DNA of 13,651 nt from UBA4742 sp002403895 (GCA_036823295.1 DAISGD010000077.1:1-13651), one strand, 5' to 3'; counted from the first letter of the stretch, positions 1 through 6,964 are shown. Numbers and translations: made by a program. The notes: generated by a model from the letters alone, not told the origin.

Positions 1-53
1 GCCGTCGTTTCATCCGTGGACGAGCGGGCCGGAGCAGGCCATGATGACCCCTG

Positions 54-707
54 GTGGGCATCGACTTCAGCGACGACGAGGTGTTGGTTCGTCAGCTGCG
101 AAGAGGTGACGAGGCCGCCTTCGTCTGGCTGGTCGGGCGCTACGACCGGGCGCTGCGCCGTCTGGCCCTCGACTTCGTGGCCACCCCGGCCATCGCCGAT
201 GAGGTGGTGGGCGACACGTGGTTGGCGATCATCGAGGGCATCGACCGTTTCGAAGGGCGCTCGTCACTCAAGACATGGATCTATCGGATCCTCATGAACA
301 AAGCCAAGACCCGCGGGATCCGCGAGAAGCGGACGGTGCCGTTCTCGTCCGTCGGGGGCGGCGGCAGCCAAGAGGGAGAGGCGCTGACCTTCCCACCCGA
401 TCGCTTCCGACCGCCGGGCGACCCCGAGTGGCCCGGGCACTGGGCGTCACCGCCGGCGCCGTGGCAGGAACAACCCGTCGAGCGGCTGGAGGCGGTGGAG
501 GCCCTGGCCCAGGTACGCACGGCCATCGACGCCCTGCCGGCCAACCAGCGCACCGTCATCACCCTGCGCGACGTCCGCGGCCTCACGTCCGACGAAGTGT
601 GCGACCTACTCGATGTGTCGCCGGGCAATCAGCGCGTCCTGTTGCATCGTGCCCGGGCCGCCGTGCGACGCCAGCTCGAGCTGCTCTTCGATCCGGCGGT
701 CACCTGA
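54..707 (+). CDS. ECF-type RNA polymerase sigma factor (sigma-70 family)
   Basis: The 217-residue protein directs RNA polymerase to a dedicated promoter set. Region 2 spans roughly residues 10-92 (LVRQLRRGDEAAF near the start, then FEGRSSLKTWIYRILMNKAK at 66-85, the -10 recognition area). Region 4 spans about 151-210 (LPANQRTVITLRDVRGLTSD, then EVCDLLDVSPGNQRVLLHRA), the helix-turn-helix that reads the -35. Between them is an unusually long linker, about residues 93-150, rich in Gly, Pro and Trp (for example FPPDRFRPPGDPEWPGHW). I recall such aromatic/proline linkers from ECF factors paired with short soluble zinc-finger anti-sigma proteins, and that partner follows directly. The start is GTG; an in-frame TGA at 45-47 rules out anything longer. 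No convincing ribosome-binding site is visible, only a distant GGAG at 31-34. Bases 1-53 hold nothing assignable. The stop overlaps the next start by one base (TGATG), so the two are probably coupled. Confidence 0.93.
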   Translation: MGIDFSDDEVLVRQLRRGDEAAFVWLVGRYDRALRRLALDFVATPAIADEVVGDTWLAIIEGIDRFEGRSSLKTWIYRILMNKAKTRGIREKRTVPFSSVGGGGSQEGEALTFPPDRFRPPGDPEWPGHWASPPAPWQEQPVERLEAVEALAQVRTAIDALPANQRTVITLRDVRGLTSDEVCDLLDVSPGNQRVLLHRARAAVRRQLELLFDPAVT

Positions 708-985
708 TGGCGAACGACCCGACCTCACTGGTTCCGGATCTGCCCTGCATCGAGTTCGTTGAACTGGTCACCGACTTCCTGGAGGGTGCCCTCGCCCCCT
801 CGCGACACGAGCAGGTAGAGGGCCATCTGGAGATCTGTTCGGGCTGCCGGACGGTGCTGGCGCAGTGGCACGAGATCATCGTGTTGAACGGTCACCTTGA
901 CGAGCACGATGTCGACATCCTCGACCCGGTGGTGCGCGACGCGTTGGTAGCGGCGTTCTGTCGCACCTACCCCGGCGAGTCCTAG
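707..985 (+). CDS. Soluble zinc-finger anti-sigma factor (zf-HC2/ZAS type)
   Basis: The 92-residue protein probably binds and silences the sigma factor encoded immediately upstream. The signature is HxxxCxxC at residues 40-47 (H40, C44, C47), with C14 as the likely fourth ligand; this is the zinc-binding anti-sigma pattern. The stretch ELVTDFLEGAL at 19-29 is the helix that usually precedes the HC2 motif. There is no hydrophobic segment long enough to cross a membrane, so the protein should be cytoplasmic, unlike membrane-anchored anti-sigmas. One further cysteine, C85, lies near the C-terminus. Soluble ZAS proteins such as RsrA release their sigma factor on thiol oxidation; a redox or metal signal is therefore plausible here but not shown. 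The ATG is fixed by the TGATG overlap with the sigma gene. A larger reading frame running in from 218 is a shadow of the sigma gene and should not be used as the start. Confidence 0.9.
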   Translation: MANDPTSLVPDLPCIEFVELVTDFLEGALAPSRHEQVEGHLEICSGCRTVLAQWHEIIVLNGHLDEHDVDILDPVVRDALVAAFCRTYPGES

Positions 986-997
986 CCGATCCGCCGG
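972..997 (+). terminator. Hairpin around the anti-sigma stop codon, possible terminator
   Basis: CCGGCG at 972-977 and CGCCGG at 992-997 are a perfect 6-base inverted repeat with a 14-base loop that contains the TAG stop (983-985). There is no T-run after it. It would separate the sigma/anti-sigma pair from the next gene, which seems to have its own promoter at 1031. Short GC-rich stems occur fairly often by chance in DNA of this composition. Confidence 0.35.
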
Positions 998-1030
998 TAG
1001 ATCCCGAGAAACGATCAGGCGACGACCCGA

Positions 1031-1036
1031 TAGCTT
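1031..1036 (+). promoter_or_regulatory. -10 element of a probable leaderless promoter for the molybdopterin subunit
   Basis: TAGCTT fits the actinobacterial -10 consensus TANNNT and ends 6 bases before the ATG at 1043, so transcription should begin at or next to the start codon. No Shine-Dalgarno sequence lies between. No good -35 hexamer is visible (GAAACG at the 17-base spacing). The same layout recurs before five other genes in the window, which raises confidence. Confidence 0.6.
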
Positions 1037-1042
1037 CGCCCC

Positions 1043-3295
1043 ATGAGCATCCTCGGGAACCGGGTACTGCGCCGCGAGGACCCGGCGTTGCTCACCTCCG
1101 GTGGCACCTACGTCGACGACGTCGATGTCCCCGGCGCCGCATTCGTCACGTACGTCCACTCCACCATGGCGCACGCCCGTCTCCTCGGCATCGACGTGTC
1201 CGAGGCGCGAGCCCTCCCCGGGGTTCTGGTCGTGGTCACGGCCGCCGACCTGGACTTCGCCGATCTGCCGCCGGCGACTCCGGCCATGGACCAGGCCATG
1301 ACCCGGCCCCTGCTGGCCCGCGACGTGGTCCGATTCGTGGGTGAGCCCATCGTGGCCATCGTCACCGATCGGCGCGAGCAGGGGCCCGACGCGGCCGAGG
1401 CGGTGCTCATCGACTACGAGCCACTCCCTGCCGTCGTCGACCCCGAGCGCTCGCTCGACGGTGCGATCCGCTTGTTCGACGCCGCCGAGTCCAACGTCGT
1501 GTGGCGCATCGAGGCCCGCAACCGGGTGGCTGACTTCTCCGAATGCGAGGTGGTAGTCAGCCAACGGATGGTGAACCAACGGGTGGCCCCCAGCCCGATC
1601 GAGGGACGCACCGCGGTGGCGTGGTGGGGCGACGACGGCCGGCTTACGCAGTACCAGAGCTGTCAGGGGGCCCACCCCGTTCGCGACGACATCGCTGGGC
1701 TCTACGGTCTCGACAAGACCGACGTGCGGGTCGTCTGCCCCGACGTCGGTGGCAGTTTCGGCGCCAAGGCCGGATCCTCACCCGAACTTCTCTTGCTGGG
1801 GGAGCTCGCTCGCCGGGTCGGCCGGCCGGTGCGCTGGTTCGAGACCCGCACCGAGAACATGACGGCCATGGGCCACGGGCGGGGTCAGATCCAACAGGTC
1901 ACCATCGGCGGCACCCGCGACGGCCGGATCACTGCCTACAAGCTGGACGTGCTGCAAGACGCCGGTGCCTACCCCGCCATGGGGGCGCTGTTGCCGTGGA
2001 TGACCCGCATGATGGCCAGCGGCGTCTACGACCTGCAGAACGTCGAGTTCAACTCGACCAGCGTGGTGACGACCACCACGCCCCTCGTGGCCTACCGGGG
2101 GGCGGGGCGGCCCGAAGCGGCCGCCGCCCTTGAGCGCGCCGTCGATCTGTTCGCCCGCGAGGTGGGCCTCGACCCCGCGAACGTGCGCCGGGCCAACGTC
2201 TTGCCCCCGGACGCGTTCCCGTACACGACGCGGACCGGCACGGAGTACGACTCTGGCGACTACGCCCGGGCTCTGGACCTGGCGCTCGAGGCGGCCGGGT
2301 ACCCAGAGCTGCGGGCCGAGCAGCAGCGCCGCCGCGACGCCAGTGATCCGGTGGCCCTGGGCATCGGCCTTTCCGTCTACGTCGAAATCACCGGCGGTGG
2401 GGCCGAATACGGCGAAGTGCTGTTGCGCCCAGACGGCACCGTCCTGGTCAAGACCGGCTCCAACCCCTACGGCCAAGGGCACCACACCGCATGGGCGATG
2501 CTGGTGAGCGACCGACTGGGCATCCCCATGGAGCGCATAGAGGTCATCCACGGCGATACCGACTCCATCCCCACGGGATCGGTCACCGGCGGTTCCCGCT
2601 CGGTCCAGATCGCCGGTGCCGCGGTGCACGACGCGGCGGGCAAGTTGTTGGAGGCTGCCCGCCAGCGCGCCGCCGACCTGCTCGAGGCGGCCGTGGAGGA
2701 CGTCGTGCTCGCCGAGGCCGAGGGGCGATTCCACGTGGCCGGTACCCCCTCGGTGAGCCTCGGTTGGGACGAACTGGCCGTCGAGGGGGCCGACCCGCTG
2801 GGTGGTCTTTCCGACCTGGCCGAGGCCAAGGCCACGTTCCCCTTCGGAGCCCATGTAGCCGTGGTCGACGTCGACACCGAGACGGGTGATGTGCGCCTGA
2901 TGCGCCTGGTGGCGGTGGACGACGCCGGTCGCATCCTGAACCCGCTCCTGGCCGAGGGCCAGGTCCACGGTGGCTTGGCCCAGGGGGCGGCCCAGGCGCT
3001 GTACGAGGAGGTGCGCTTCGATGCCGACGGCAACCCGCTCACCGCCACCTTCGCCGACTACCCCGTGGTGTCCGCCGCCGAGGTCCCGTTCTTCGAACGG
3101 GTGGTCATGGAGACGCCGACCCCGCTGAACGAACTAGGGGCCAAGGGCATCGGCGAATCGGGCACGATCGGATCCACTCCTGCGGTGCACAACGCGGTGA
3201 TCGACGCCCTGGCCCATCTCGGGGTGCGCCACCTCGACATGCCGGCCACTCCCGAAAAGGTGTGGCGGGCCATCGCCGCCGCTCAAGGGGCCTGA
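1043..3295 (+). CDS. Xanthine dehydrogenase/form II CO dehydrogenase-family molybdopterin-binding subunit
   Basis: This 750-residue protein is the catalytic large subunit of a molybdenum hydroxylase. The N-terminal a/b-hammerhead domain covers about 10-125, followed by the two molybdopterin-binding domains. Cofactor and active-site landmarks are visible: QGAHPVRDD at 208-216, GGSFGAK at 236-242, AYRGAGR at 350-356, YGQGHHT at 476-482, GDTDSIPTG at 504-512, and GAKGIGESGTIG at 699-710 with E705 as the probable catalytic base. AYRGAGR, rather than the AYxCSFR loop of true form I CO dehydrogenase, places it with form II/xanthine dehydrogenase-like enzymes, so the substrate cannot be named. Length is normal for the family. 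The usual 2Fe-2S (CoxS/XdhA-like) and FAD (CoxM-like) subunits are absent on both sides: the sigma pair lies upstream and an opposing lipoprotein gene follows after 27 bases. Partners must be encoded elsewhere, or the protein works differently. Confidence 0.93.
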   Translation: MSILGNRVLRREDPALLTSGGTYVDDVDVPGAAFVTYVHSTMAHARLLGIDVSEARALPGVLVVVTAADLDFADLPPATPAMDQAMTRPLLARDVVRFVGEPIVAIVTDRREQGPDAAEAVLIDYEPLPAVVDPERSLDGAIRLFDAAESNVVWRIEARNRVADFSECEVVVSQRMVNQRVAPSPIEGRTAVAWWGDDGRLTQYQSCQGAHPVRDDIAGLYGLDKTDVRVVCPDVGGSFGAKAGSSPELLLLGELARRVGRPVRWFETRTENMTAMGHGRGQIQQVTIGGTRDGRITAYKLDVLQDAGAYPAMGALLPWMTRMMASGVYDLQNVEFNSTSVVTTTTPLVAYRGAGRPEAAAALERAVDLFAREVGLDPANVRRANVLPPDAFPYTTRTGTEYDSGDYARALDLALEAAGYPELRAEQQRRRDASDPVALGIGLSVYVEITGGGAEYGEVLLRPDGTVLVKTGSNPYGQGHHTAWAMLVSDRLGIPMERIEVIHGDTDSIPTGSVTGGSRSVQIAGAAVHDAAGKLLEAARQRAADLLEAAVEDVVLAEAEGRFHVAGTPSVSLGWDELAVEGADPLGGLSDLAEAKATFPFGAHVAVVDVDTETGDVRLMRLVAVDDAGRILNPLLAEGQVHGGLAQGAAQALYEEVRFDADGNPLTATFADYPVVSAAEVPFFERVVMETPTPLNELGAKGIGESGTIGSTPAVHNAVIDALAHLGVRHLDMPATPEKVWRAIAAAQGA

Positions 3296-3297
3296 GC
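3281..3297 (+). terminator. Weak hairpin at the stop of the molybdopterin subunit gene
   Basis: GCTCA at 3281-3285 and TGAGC at 3293-3297 pair perfectly around a 7-base loop, the 3' arm containing the TGA stop. Only five base pairs and no T-run, so it is a weak terminator candidate in the 27-base convergent gap. Confidence 0.2.
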
Positions 3298-3309
3298 CGC
3301 GCCCGTGAT

Positions 3310-3331
3310 CAGACCCCGGTCGTCAGGGCTG
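3310..3331 (-). terminator. Weak bulged hairpin at the lipoprotein stop codon
   Basis: On the plus strand, CAG (3310-3312) and CCC (3314-3316), with one bulged A, pair with GGG (3326-3328) and CTG (3329-3331). The stop of the minus-strand lipoprotein gene (3323-3325) lies in the loop. This is where the carD operon should end, but the stem is imperfect and there is no T-run. Confidence 0.2.
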
Positions 3332-4009
3332 GGTGTCGGTCGGGTCGATGGGGCCGCTGGGAGCCAGCGACACCCCCGGGGCATTGGGCGCGGTCGACTG
3401 GGTGCCCGGCGCGGTGAAACTGTTGCAGTCGTCGAAGATCACCGTGCCGTTGTCCGCGGTGGAACTGGACCCGAACGTCCACTGCAGTGTGGCGATCGGC
3501 GGGATCTCGGCCAACGGCACCGAATAGCTGACCGTGTTGCCCGACACCGTGACCGCCGTGTCCAGCCCCCGGCGCTGCTCGCCACCCTTGAACGTGATCA
3601 ACGTCAGGCCCCACGGTGCGCGGACCGCCGTCCCCGAGATGGGTGCTCCCCGCAGCTCGAAGCTGAAGTCGGGTGCGGTGATGTCGCCTTGCAGCAGGTC
3701 CACGAACGGTGACGGGGCGGCATTGGGGTCACCCGCCATCTCATACGTCACGGCCAGCACGGTGCCGTCCACCTTGGCCTCGGCCACCACGATGTCGATC
3801 CCTGCTGGCTCGCTGACCGTCCCGACGCCCTTGATGGCGGAGCCGAGATCCCCCTTCGGGTCCTCACAACGGAAGCCCTTTGACTCGGCCAGCGAGCTCT
3901 GCGGCCCGATGGTGTTCGGGGTGGCGGAGCCCCCATCGGACCCACCACTGCATGCTGACAGGGTGACGAGGCACGCCGCGATGGCAACGGCGCCGAGCAT
4001 GGGACGCAT
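3323..4009 (-). CDS. Unrecognised secreted lipoprotein
   Basis: I do not recognise a family. The 228-residue product begins with a lipoprotein signal peptide, MRPMLGAVAIAACLVTLSAC, with lipobox LSAC and acylated C20. A Ser/Gly-rich tether follows, then a predicted beta-rich domain from about 45 to 200, and a Pro/Ser/Thr-rich tail (about 201-228). Two cysteines in the mature domain, C48 and C195, could form a disulfide bracketing the fold. The protein should be anchored on the outer face of the cell membrane. The frame opens further upstream (to 4075), but the ATG at 4009 is preferred: it has GGAGG at 4015-4019 with 5-base spacing and gives a textbook signal peptide. It lies 62 bases downstream of the rRNA methyltransferase gene on the same strand, so it may be the last gene of the carD operon, although no functional link is evident. 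Confidence 0.85.
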   Translation of the reverse strand: MRPMLGAVAIAACLVTLSACSGGSDGGSATPNTIGPQSSLAESKGFRCEDPKGDLGSAIKGVGTVSEPAGIDIVVAEAKVDGTVLAVTYEMAGDPNAAPSPFVDLLQGDITAPDFSFELRGAPISGTAVRAPWGLTLITFKGGEQRRGLDTAVTVSGNTVSYSVPLAEIPPIATLQWTFGSSSTADNGTVIFDDCNSFTAPGTQSTAPNAPGVSLAPSGPIDPTDTQP

Positions 4010-4071
4010 GGAGACCTCCGGAGCGGGTCGTCGGCCTCGCCGGGCCGTCAGGGGATGCAAGGGATTGCGGG

Positions 4072-5139
4072 TCACCGGGCCAGGCGGCGCCGGGCCACCT
4101 CGAAACAGGCCAGGGCTCCGGCGGCGGCGACGTTGAGCGAGTCCAGCCGACCGGCCAGCGGGATGGAGGCGACGTCGTCGCAGCGCTCCCGCACCAAGCG
4201 CGACAGGCCCTTGCCCTCGGCTCCGAGCACCAGCGCCACGGGCCGGTCGGACACGGCCAGGTCGAACAAGCGGTTCGGGCCGGCCCCGTCCAAGCCGATC
4301 ACCCAGACACCTTGGTCACGGAGTTGGCGGATGGCGGTGGGAAGGCCCCCGACGAGGGCCATGGGCAGGTATTCCACCGCCCCGGCCGCCGCCTTCGTCA
4401 CCGTGGGGGTGATGTGCACGGCCCGATGGCGCGGCAACACCACGCCGGTGACCCCGGCGCACTCAGCTGAGCGCAACAGGGCGCCCAGGTTGCCCGGGTC
4501 GGTCACGCCATCGACCAGTAAGAGGAACGGAACCGGCGCGCCCTTGCGAGCCAAGACGAGGTCCGACAACTCGACCTCGGGCAACTCTGCGGCCCGGGCC
4601 AGCACCCCCTGGGGGGCCTCGGTTCGGGCCTGCGACAACAGCTTCTGGCGGCTCACGTCCCGGACGGGGACCCCCACGCTCATGGCCAGTTCGGCGATGT
4701 CGTCGAGGACCACGGCCCCATCCTGATCGGACGCGACCCACACCTCCCGCACCCGTCGGGTGCCGGCCAGCAACAGCTCGCGAACGGCCTGACGACCCTC
4801 GACCTGGTCGCCGCCCAGGCCCTTGGGGCCCGGTGAGCGCCGGGGCGGGGCGGCCCGGGCTGCGGGGCCGCTGCGGCGGGCACTGCCGGGCCGATCGGCG
4901 TTGCGTACCGAGGCGGCCGCATGCTTCGCCGCTCGCGCCGCGACCGCCTTCTCAGCCGCCGGCGACAGCGGCTTGGCCTTGGCCCGGGGAGTGCCTCTGG
5001 CCGCGTCAGCCGAGCTAGCGGCGCCGCTCCCGCGGGGCTTGGGGGTCTTGGCGCCTTTGCCTGGCTTGCCTGCCTTCGGTCCCCCGGAACGGGATCCACC
5101 TTTGGCTGACCCCCGTCGAGGCGAGCGGGCCGGACTCAT
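4072..5139 (-). CDS. rlmB: TrmH-family 23S rRNA 2'-O-ribose methyltransferase (RlmB type)
   Basis: The 355-residue protein is a SpoU/TrmH-type SPOUT methyltransferase using S-adenosylmethionine; the family member RlmB methylates the ribose of G2251 in 23S rRNA. The substrate-binding domain starts near 110 (VEGRQAVRELLLAG at 113-126). The knotted catalytic domain shows the three classic motifs: DPGNLGALLRSAECAG at 214-229, LGAEGKG at 305-311, and LDSLNVAAAGALACFE at 332-347. The first 107 or so residues are a disordered, basic Ala/Gly/Pro/Lys/Arg extension absent from the E. coli enzyme; such tails are common in actinobacterial homologues and may bind RNA. The ATG at 5139 is chosen because it forms an ATGA overlap with the ispF stop (5136-5138), implying translational coupling; an upstream in-frame start at 5169 would lie inside ispF. 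The exact target nucleotide is inferred from the family. Confidence 0.9.
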   Translation of the reverse strand: MSPARSPRRGSAKGGSRSGGPKAGKPGKGAKTPKPRGSGAASSADAARGTPRAKAKPLSPAAEKAVAARAAKHAAASVRNADRPGSARRSGPAARAAPPRRSPGPKGLGGDQVEGRQAVRELLLAGTRRVREVWVASDQDGAVVLDDIAELAMSVGVPVRDVSRQKLLSQARTEAPQGVLARAAELPEVELSDLVLARKGAPVPFLLLVDGVTDPGNLGALLRSAECAGVTGVVLPRHRAVHITPTVTKAAAGAVEYLPMALVGGLPTAIRQLRDQGVWVIGLDGAGPNRLFDLAVSDRPVALVLGAEGKGLSRLVRERCDDVASIPLAGRLDSLNVAAAGALACFEVARRRLAR

Positions 5140-5636
5140 TGCGCCTCCACCAGGGCCACGGCGTAGCAAGCGATGCCTTCGCCTCGCCCGATCGACCCGA
5201 GTCCCTCGGCCCGGTTGGCCTTGACCGCCACCGGGGCGCCGACCGCCACCGACAGCCGGTGCTGCATCTCGTCGCGGTGAGGGGCCACCTTGGGCGTATC
5301 GAGCACCAGAGCGCAGTCCACGTTGACGGGATCCCAGCCCTCGGCCCGCACCTTGGTCGACACCTCAGTGAGCAGTAGGAGGCTGTCAGCCCCGGCCCAC
5401 CGAGGGTCGGTGTCCGGAAAGTGCTGACCGATGTCGCCCAGCCCCGCCGCGCCCAGAAGCGCATCAGCGCAAGCGTGGGCGACCACGTCGGCGTCACTGT
5501 GGCCGTGCAGGCCCTGGGCGCCCTCGAACACGACGCCACCAAGGGTGAGGGCGCGAGTGGGATCGTCGGAGAAGGCGTGCACATCGAATCCCATTCCGAC
5601 ACGCACCCCGGAACGCCCGGGTCGAGGGGTGGACAT
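5136..5636 (-). CDS. ispF: 2-C-methyl-D-erythritol 2,4-cyclodiphosphate synthase
   Basis: IspF cyclises CDP-methylerythritol 2-phosphate to methylerythritol cyclodiphosphate, releasing CMP, in the non-mevalonate isoprenoid pathway. The 166-residue product matches the usual length of about 160. Metal ligands are visible: D18 and H20 in GFDVHAF, and H46 in HGHSDADV. LGDIGQHFPDTDP at 66-78 and GRGEGIACYAVALV at 150-163 are family signatures. One oddity is KANRAEGLG near 139-147, where the E. coli enzyme has KATTTEKLG: the nucleotide-contacting threonines are replaced. The start at 5636 gives a normal N-terminus before GVRVGMGFDVH and has GGAGTAGG about 10 bases upstream; the frame is open back to a GTG at 5702, which would add 22 low-complexity residues. 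It follows ispD by 99 bases and overlaps the methyltransferase gene by 4. Confidence 0.95.
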   Translation of the reverse strand: MSTPRPGRSGVRVGMGFDVHAFSDDPTRALTLGGVVFEGAQGLHGHSDADVVAHACADALLGAAGLGDIGQHFPDTDPRWAGADSLLLLTEVSTKVRAEGWDPVNVDCALVLDTPKVAPHRDEMQHRLSVAVGAPVAVKANRAEGLGSIGRGEGIACYAVALVEAQ

Positions 5637-5735
5637 GGCAGGCAAACCTACTCCCCCCACCCCCGCTCCCGGTTTCGGCGCCTCTCGCTTGCGCTCCAGC
5701 ACAAGACAACGAGAGTCAGCAGCCGGCCGATCGGC

Positions 5736-6371
5736 TCAGCTGAGGTGGAGGGTGGCGATGGCCAGGTCTACCGGACCGGTGATCTTGAGATTGGTCGCCT
5801 CGCCGTCCACCACCAAGACGATGCCGCCCACGTCCTCCACGAGCGTGGCGTCGTCGGTGGCGTCAGGCTCCCCCTCGTGGGCCCTGCGCAATACGTCGGC
5901 CCGGAAAGCCTGGGGGGTCTGCACTGCCACCAGGTCGTCGCGTTCGAGAGTGTCCACGACCTCGTAGCCATCCAGCCGCTTGATGGTGTCGGTGACCGCA
6001 ATGCCCGGAATGGCGCCGTCGGCCCCGGCCAGCACCGTGCCCACCACCGACTCGAACAGGGCGAGTGAGGCCAAAGGTCGGGCCGCGTCGTGGACGACGA
6101 CGATGTCGCAGTCCTCCGGCACCGCGGCCAGACCGGCACGAACCGAGGCCGAGCGCGTCGCTCCCCCGGCCACGACCCGATCGGCACCCGCCTCGGGCTG
6201 GTCGACTCGATCGCGAGGCACCACCAGTACCACCCCGTCAGCGGTGGGACGCGCCGCATCGAGCGACCAGTCCATGACGCGACGACCGGCCAGCTCCTCA
6301 TACTGCTTTGGTTGCGTACCGCCGAAGCGCGACCCGCTCCCGGCAGCAACGATCACAGCCCACACGGTCAC
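5736..6371 (-). CDS. ispD: 2-C-methyl-D-erythritol 4-phosphate cytidylyltransferase
   Basis: IspD joins CTP and methylerythritol 4-phosphate to give CDP-methylerythritol, an early step of the MEP isoprenoid pathway. The 211-residue product has the nucleotidyltransferase signature AAGSGSRFGG at 9-18 followed by PKQY at 21-24, then VVHDAARPL at 92-100, AIPGIAVTDTIKRL at 120-133, VQTPQAFRADVL at 150-161, TDDATLVEDVGG at 172-183 and NLKITGPVDLAIA at 194-206. These cover the CTP-binding and substrate-binding elements. The start is GTG at 6371; another in-frame GTG sits two codons later, but the longer form keeps the normal lead into AVIVAAG. No strong ribosome-binding site is seen (GACGAGG about 8 bases upstream at best). 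It lies 46 bases downstream of carD and is likely co-transcribed with it and with ispF. Confidence 0.96.
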   Translation of the reverse strand: MTVWAVIVAAGSGSRFGGTQPKQYEELAGRRVMDWSLDAARPTADGVVLVVPRDRVDQPEAGADRVVAGGATRSASVRAGLAAVPEDCDIVVVHDAARPLASLALFESVVGTVLAGADGAIPGIAVTDTIKRLDGYEVVDTLERDDLVAVQTPQAFRADVLRRAHEGEPDATDDATLVEDVGGIVLVVDGEATNLKITGPVDLAIATLHLS

Positions 6372-6417
6372 AGCACGCCTCGTCGAATCCGTCGACCCTG
6401 TCGAACCCCCAGAGGGC

Positions 6418-6897
6418 TCAGGCCAGGGCCTCGTCGAGCTTGGACTCGGCCTCTTCTTCGTTCACGTTGATGGCAAACGTGAGCTCGGACACGAGGATCT
6501 GGCGCGCCTTGGCCAACATGCGTTTCTCGCCGGCCGAGAGCCCCTTGTCCTTCTCACGCAATGAGAGGTTACGCACCACCTCGGCCACCTGGTAGACGTC
6601 CCCCGACTTGAGCTTCTCGACGTGGTTCTTGAACCGGCGAGACCAGTTGGTCGGCATCCGCGCCTCCTTCTTGCGGAGCACAGCGAACACCTCCTCGACC
6701 TCCTCGGTGTTGATGATCTCGCGCAAGCCGACCTCCTCGGTGTTGTCCGAGGGGACCTTGAGGGTCAGATCGCCGTAGGCCAGCCGCAGCACAAGATATT
6801 CACGTTCCTCGCCGAAGGCCTCGATCGTCTCCCGGCGCTCGATGGTTGCCGCGCCGTGGTGGGGATAGACGACCTTGTCGCCGACGTCGAACGCCAT
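6418..6897 (-). CDS. carD: CarD-family RNA polymerase-binding transcription regulator
   Basis: The 159-residue protein resembles Mycobacterium tuberculosis CarD along its whole length. CarD binds the RNA polymerase beta subunit, stabilises open complexes and controls rRNA and many other promoters; it is essential in mycobacteria. The N-terminal RNA polymerase-interaction domain (about 1-60) begins MAFDVGDKVVYPHHGAATIE. The C-terminal DNA-binding helical domain includes PTNWSRRFKNHVEKLKSGD at 82-100, with W85 at the position of the mycobacterial tryptophan that wedges into the upstream edge of the bubble, and GLSAGEKRMLAKARQILVSE. The ATG has GGAGG at 6901-6905 just 3 bases upstream, so this gene is leadered, unlike several neighbours. 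It heads a minus-strand operon with ispD, ispF, the rRNA methyltransferase and perhaps the lipoprotein. A well-spaced promoter lies at 6936-6964. Confidence 0.97.
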   Translation of the reverse strand: MAFDVGDKVVYPHHGAATIERRETIEAFGEEREYLVLRLAYGDLTLKVPSDNTEEVGLREIINTEEVEEVFAVLRKKEARMPTNWSRRFKNHVEKLKSGDVYQVAEVVRNLSLREKDKGLSAGEKRMLAKARQILVSELTFAINVNEEEAESKLDEALA

Positions 6898-6935
6898 GAT
6901 CCTCCAATGACCGTAGACCTGCGGGGGGCTGTCTA

Positions 6936-6964
6936 AGGCTAGGGATCGACCGATCGTTTCACAA
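6936..6964 (-). promoter_or_regulatory. carD operon promoter (-35 and -10)
   Basis: Read on the minus strand, TTGTGA (6959-6964) and TAGCCT (6936-6941) are separated by exactly 17 bases, matching a housekeeping sigma-A promoter. The start would fall near 6929, giving a leader of about 30 bases with the GGAGG ribosome-binding site. Inside the spacer is a small dyad, GATCG-AC-CGATC (6944-6955), placed where a repressor would block polymerase. The -35 also contains a CRP-like half site (TGTGA). Confidence 0.6.

Noticed and set aside
16..297. Short plus-strand open frame overlapping the sigma gene start
   Set aside because: Trp/Arg/Ser-rich out-of-frame translation; the sigma factor frame accounts for the region. 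The first 53 bases may hold the tail of an upstream gene (frame closing at 42-44), but 13 residues are too few to call.
725..2968. Long minus-strand open frames (725-1675, 1778-2968) opposite the molybdopterin subunit gene
   Set aside because: They are antisense shadows produced by strong third-position GC; the translations are His/Gly/Val-rich without recognisable domains, while the plus strand encodes a complete family member.
5637..5735. Possible terminator or small RNA in the 99-base ispD-ispF gap
   Set aside because: CTCTCG and CGAGAG can pair only across a long loop, the stretch is C-rich without a T-run, and the ispF frame is open across part of it; nothing supports a separate element.
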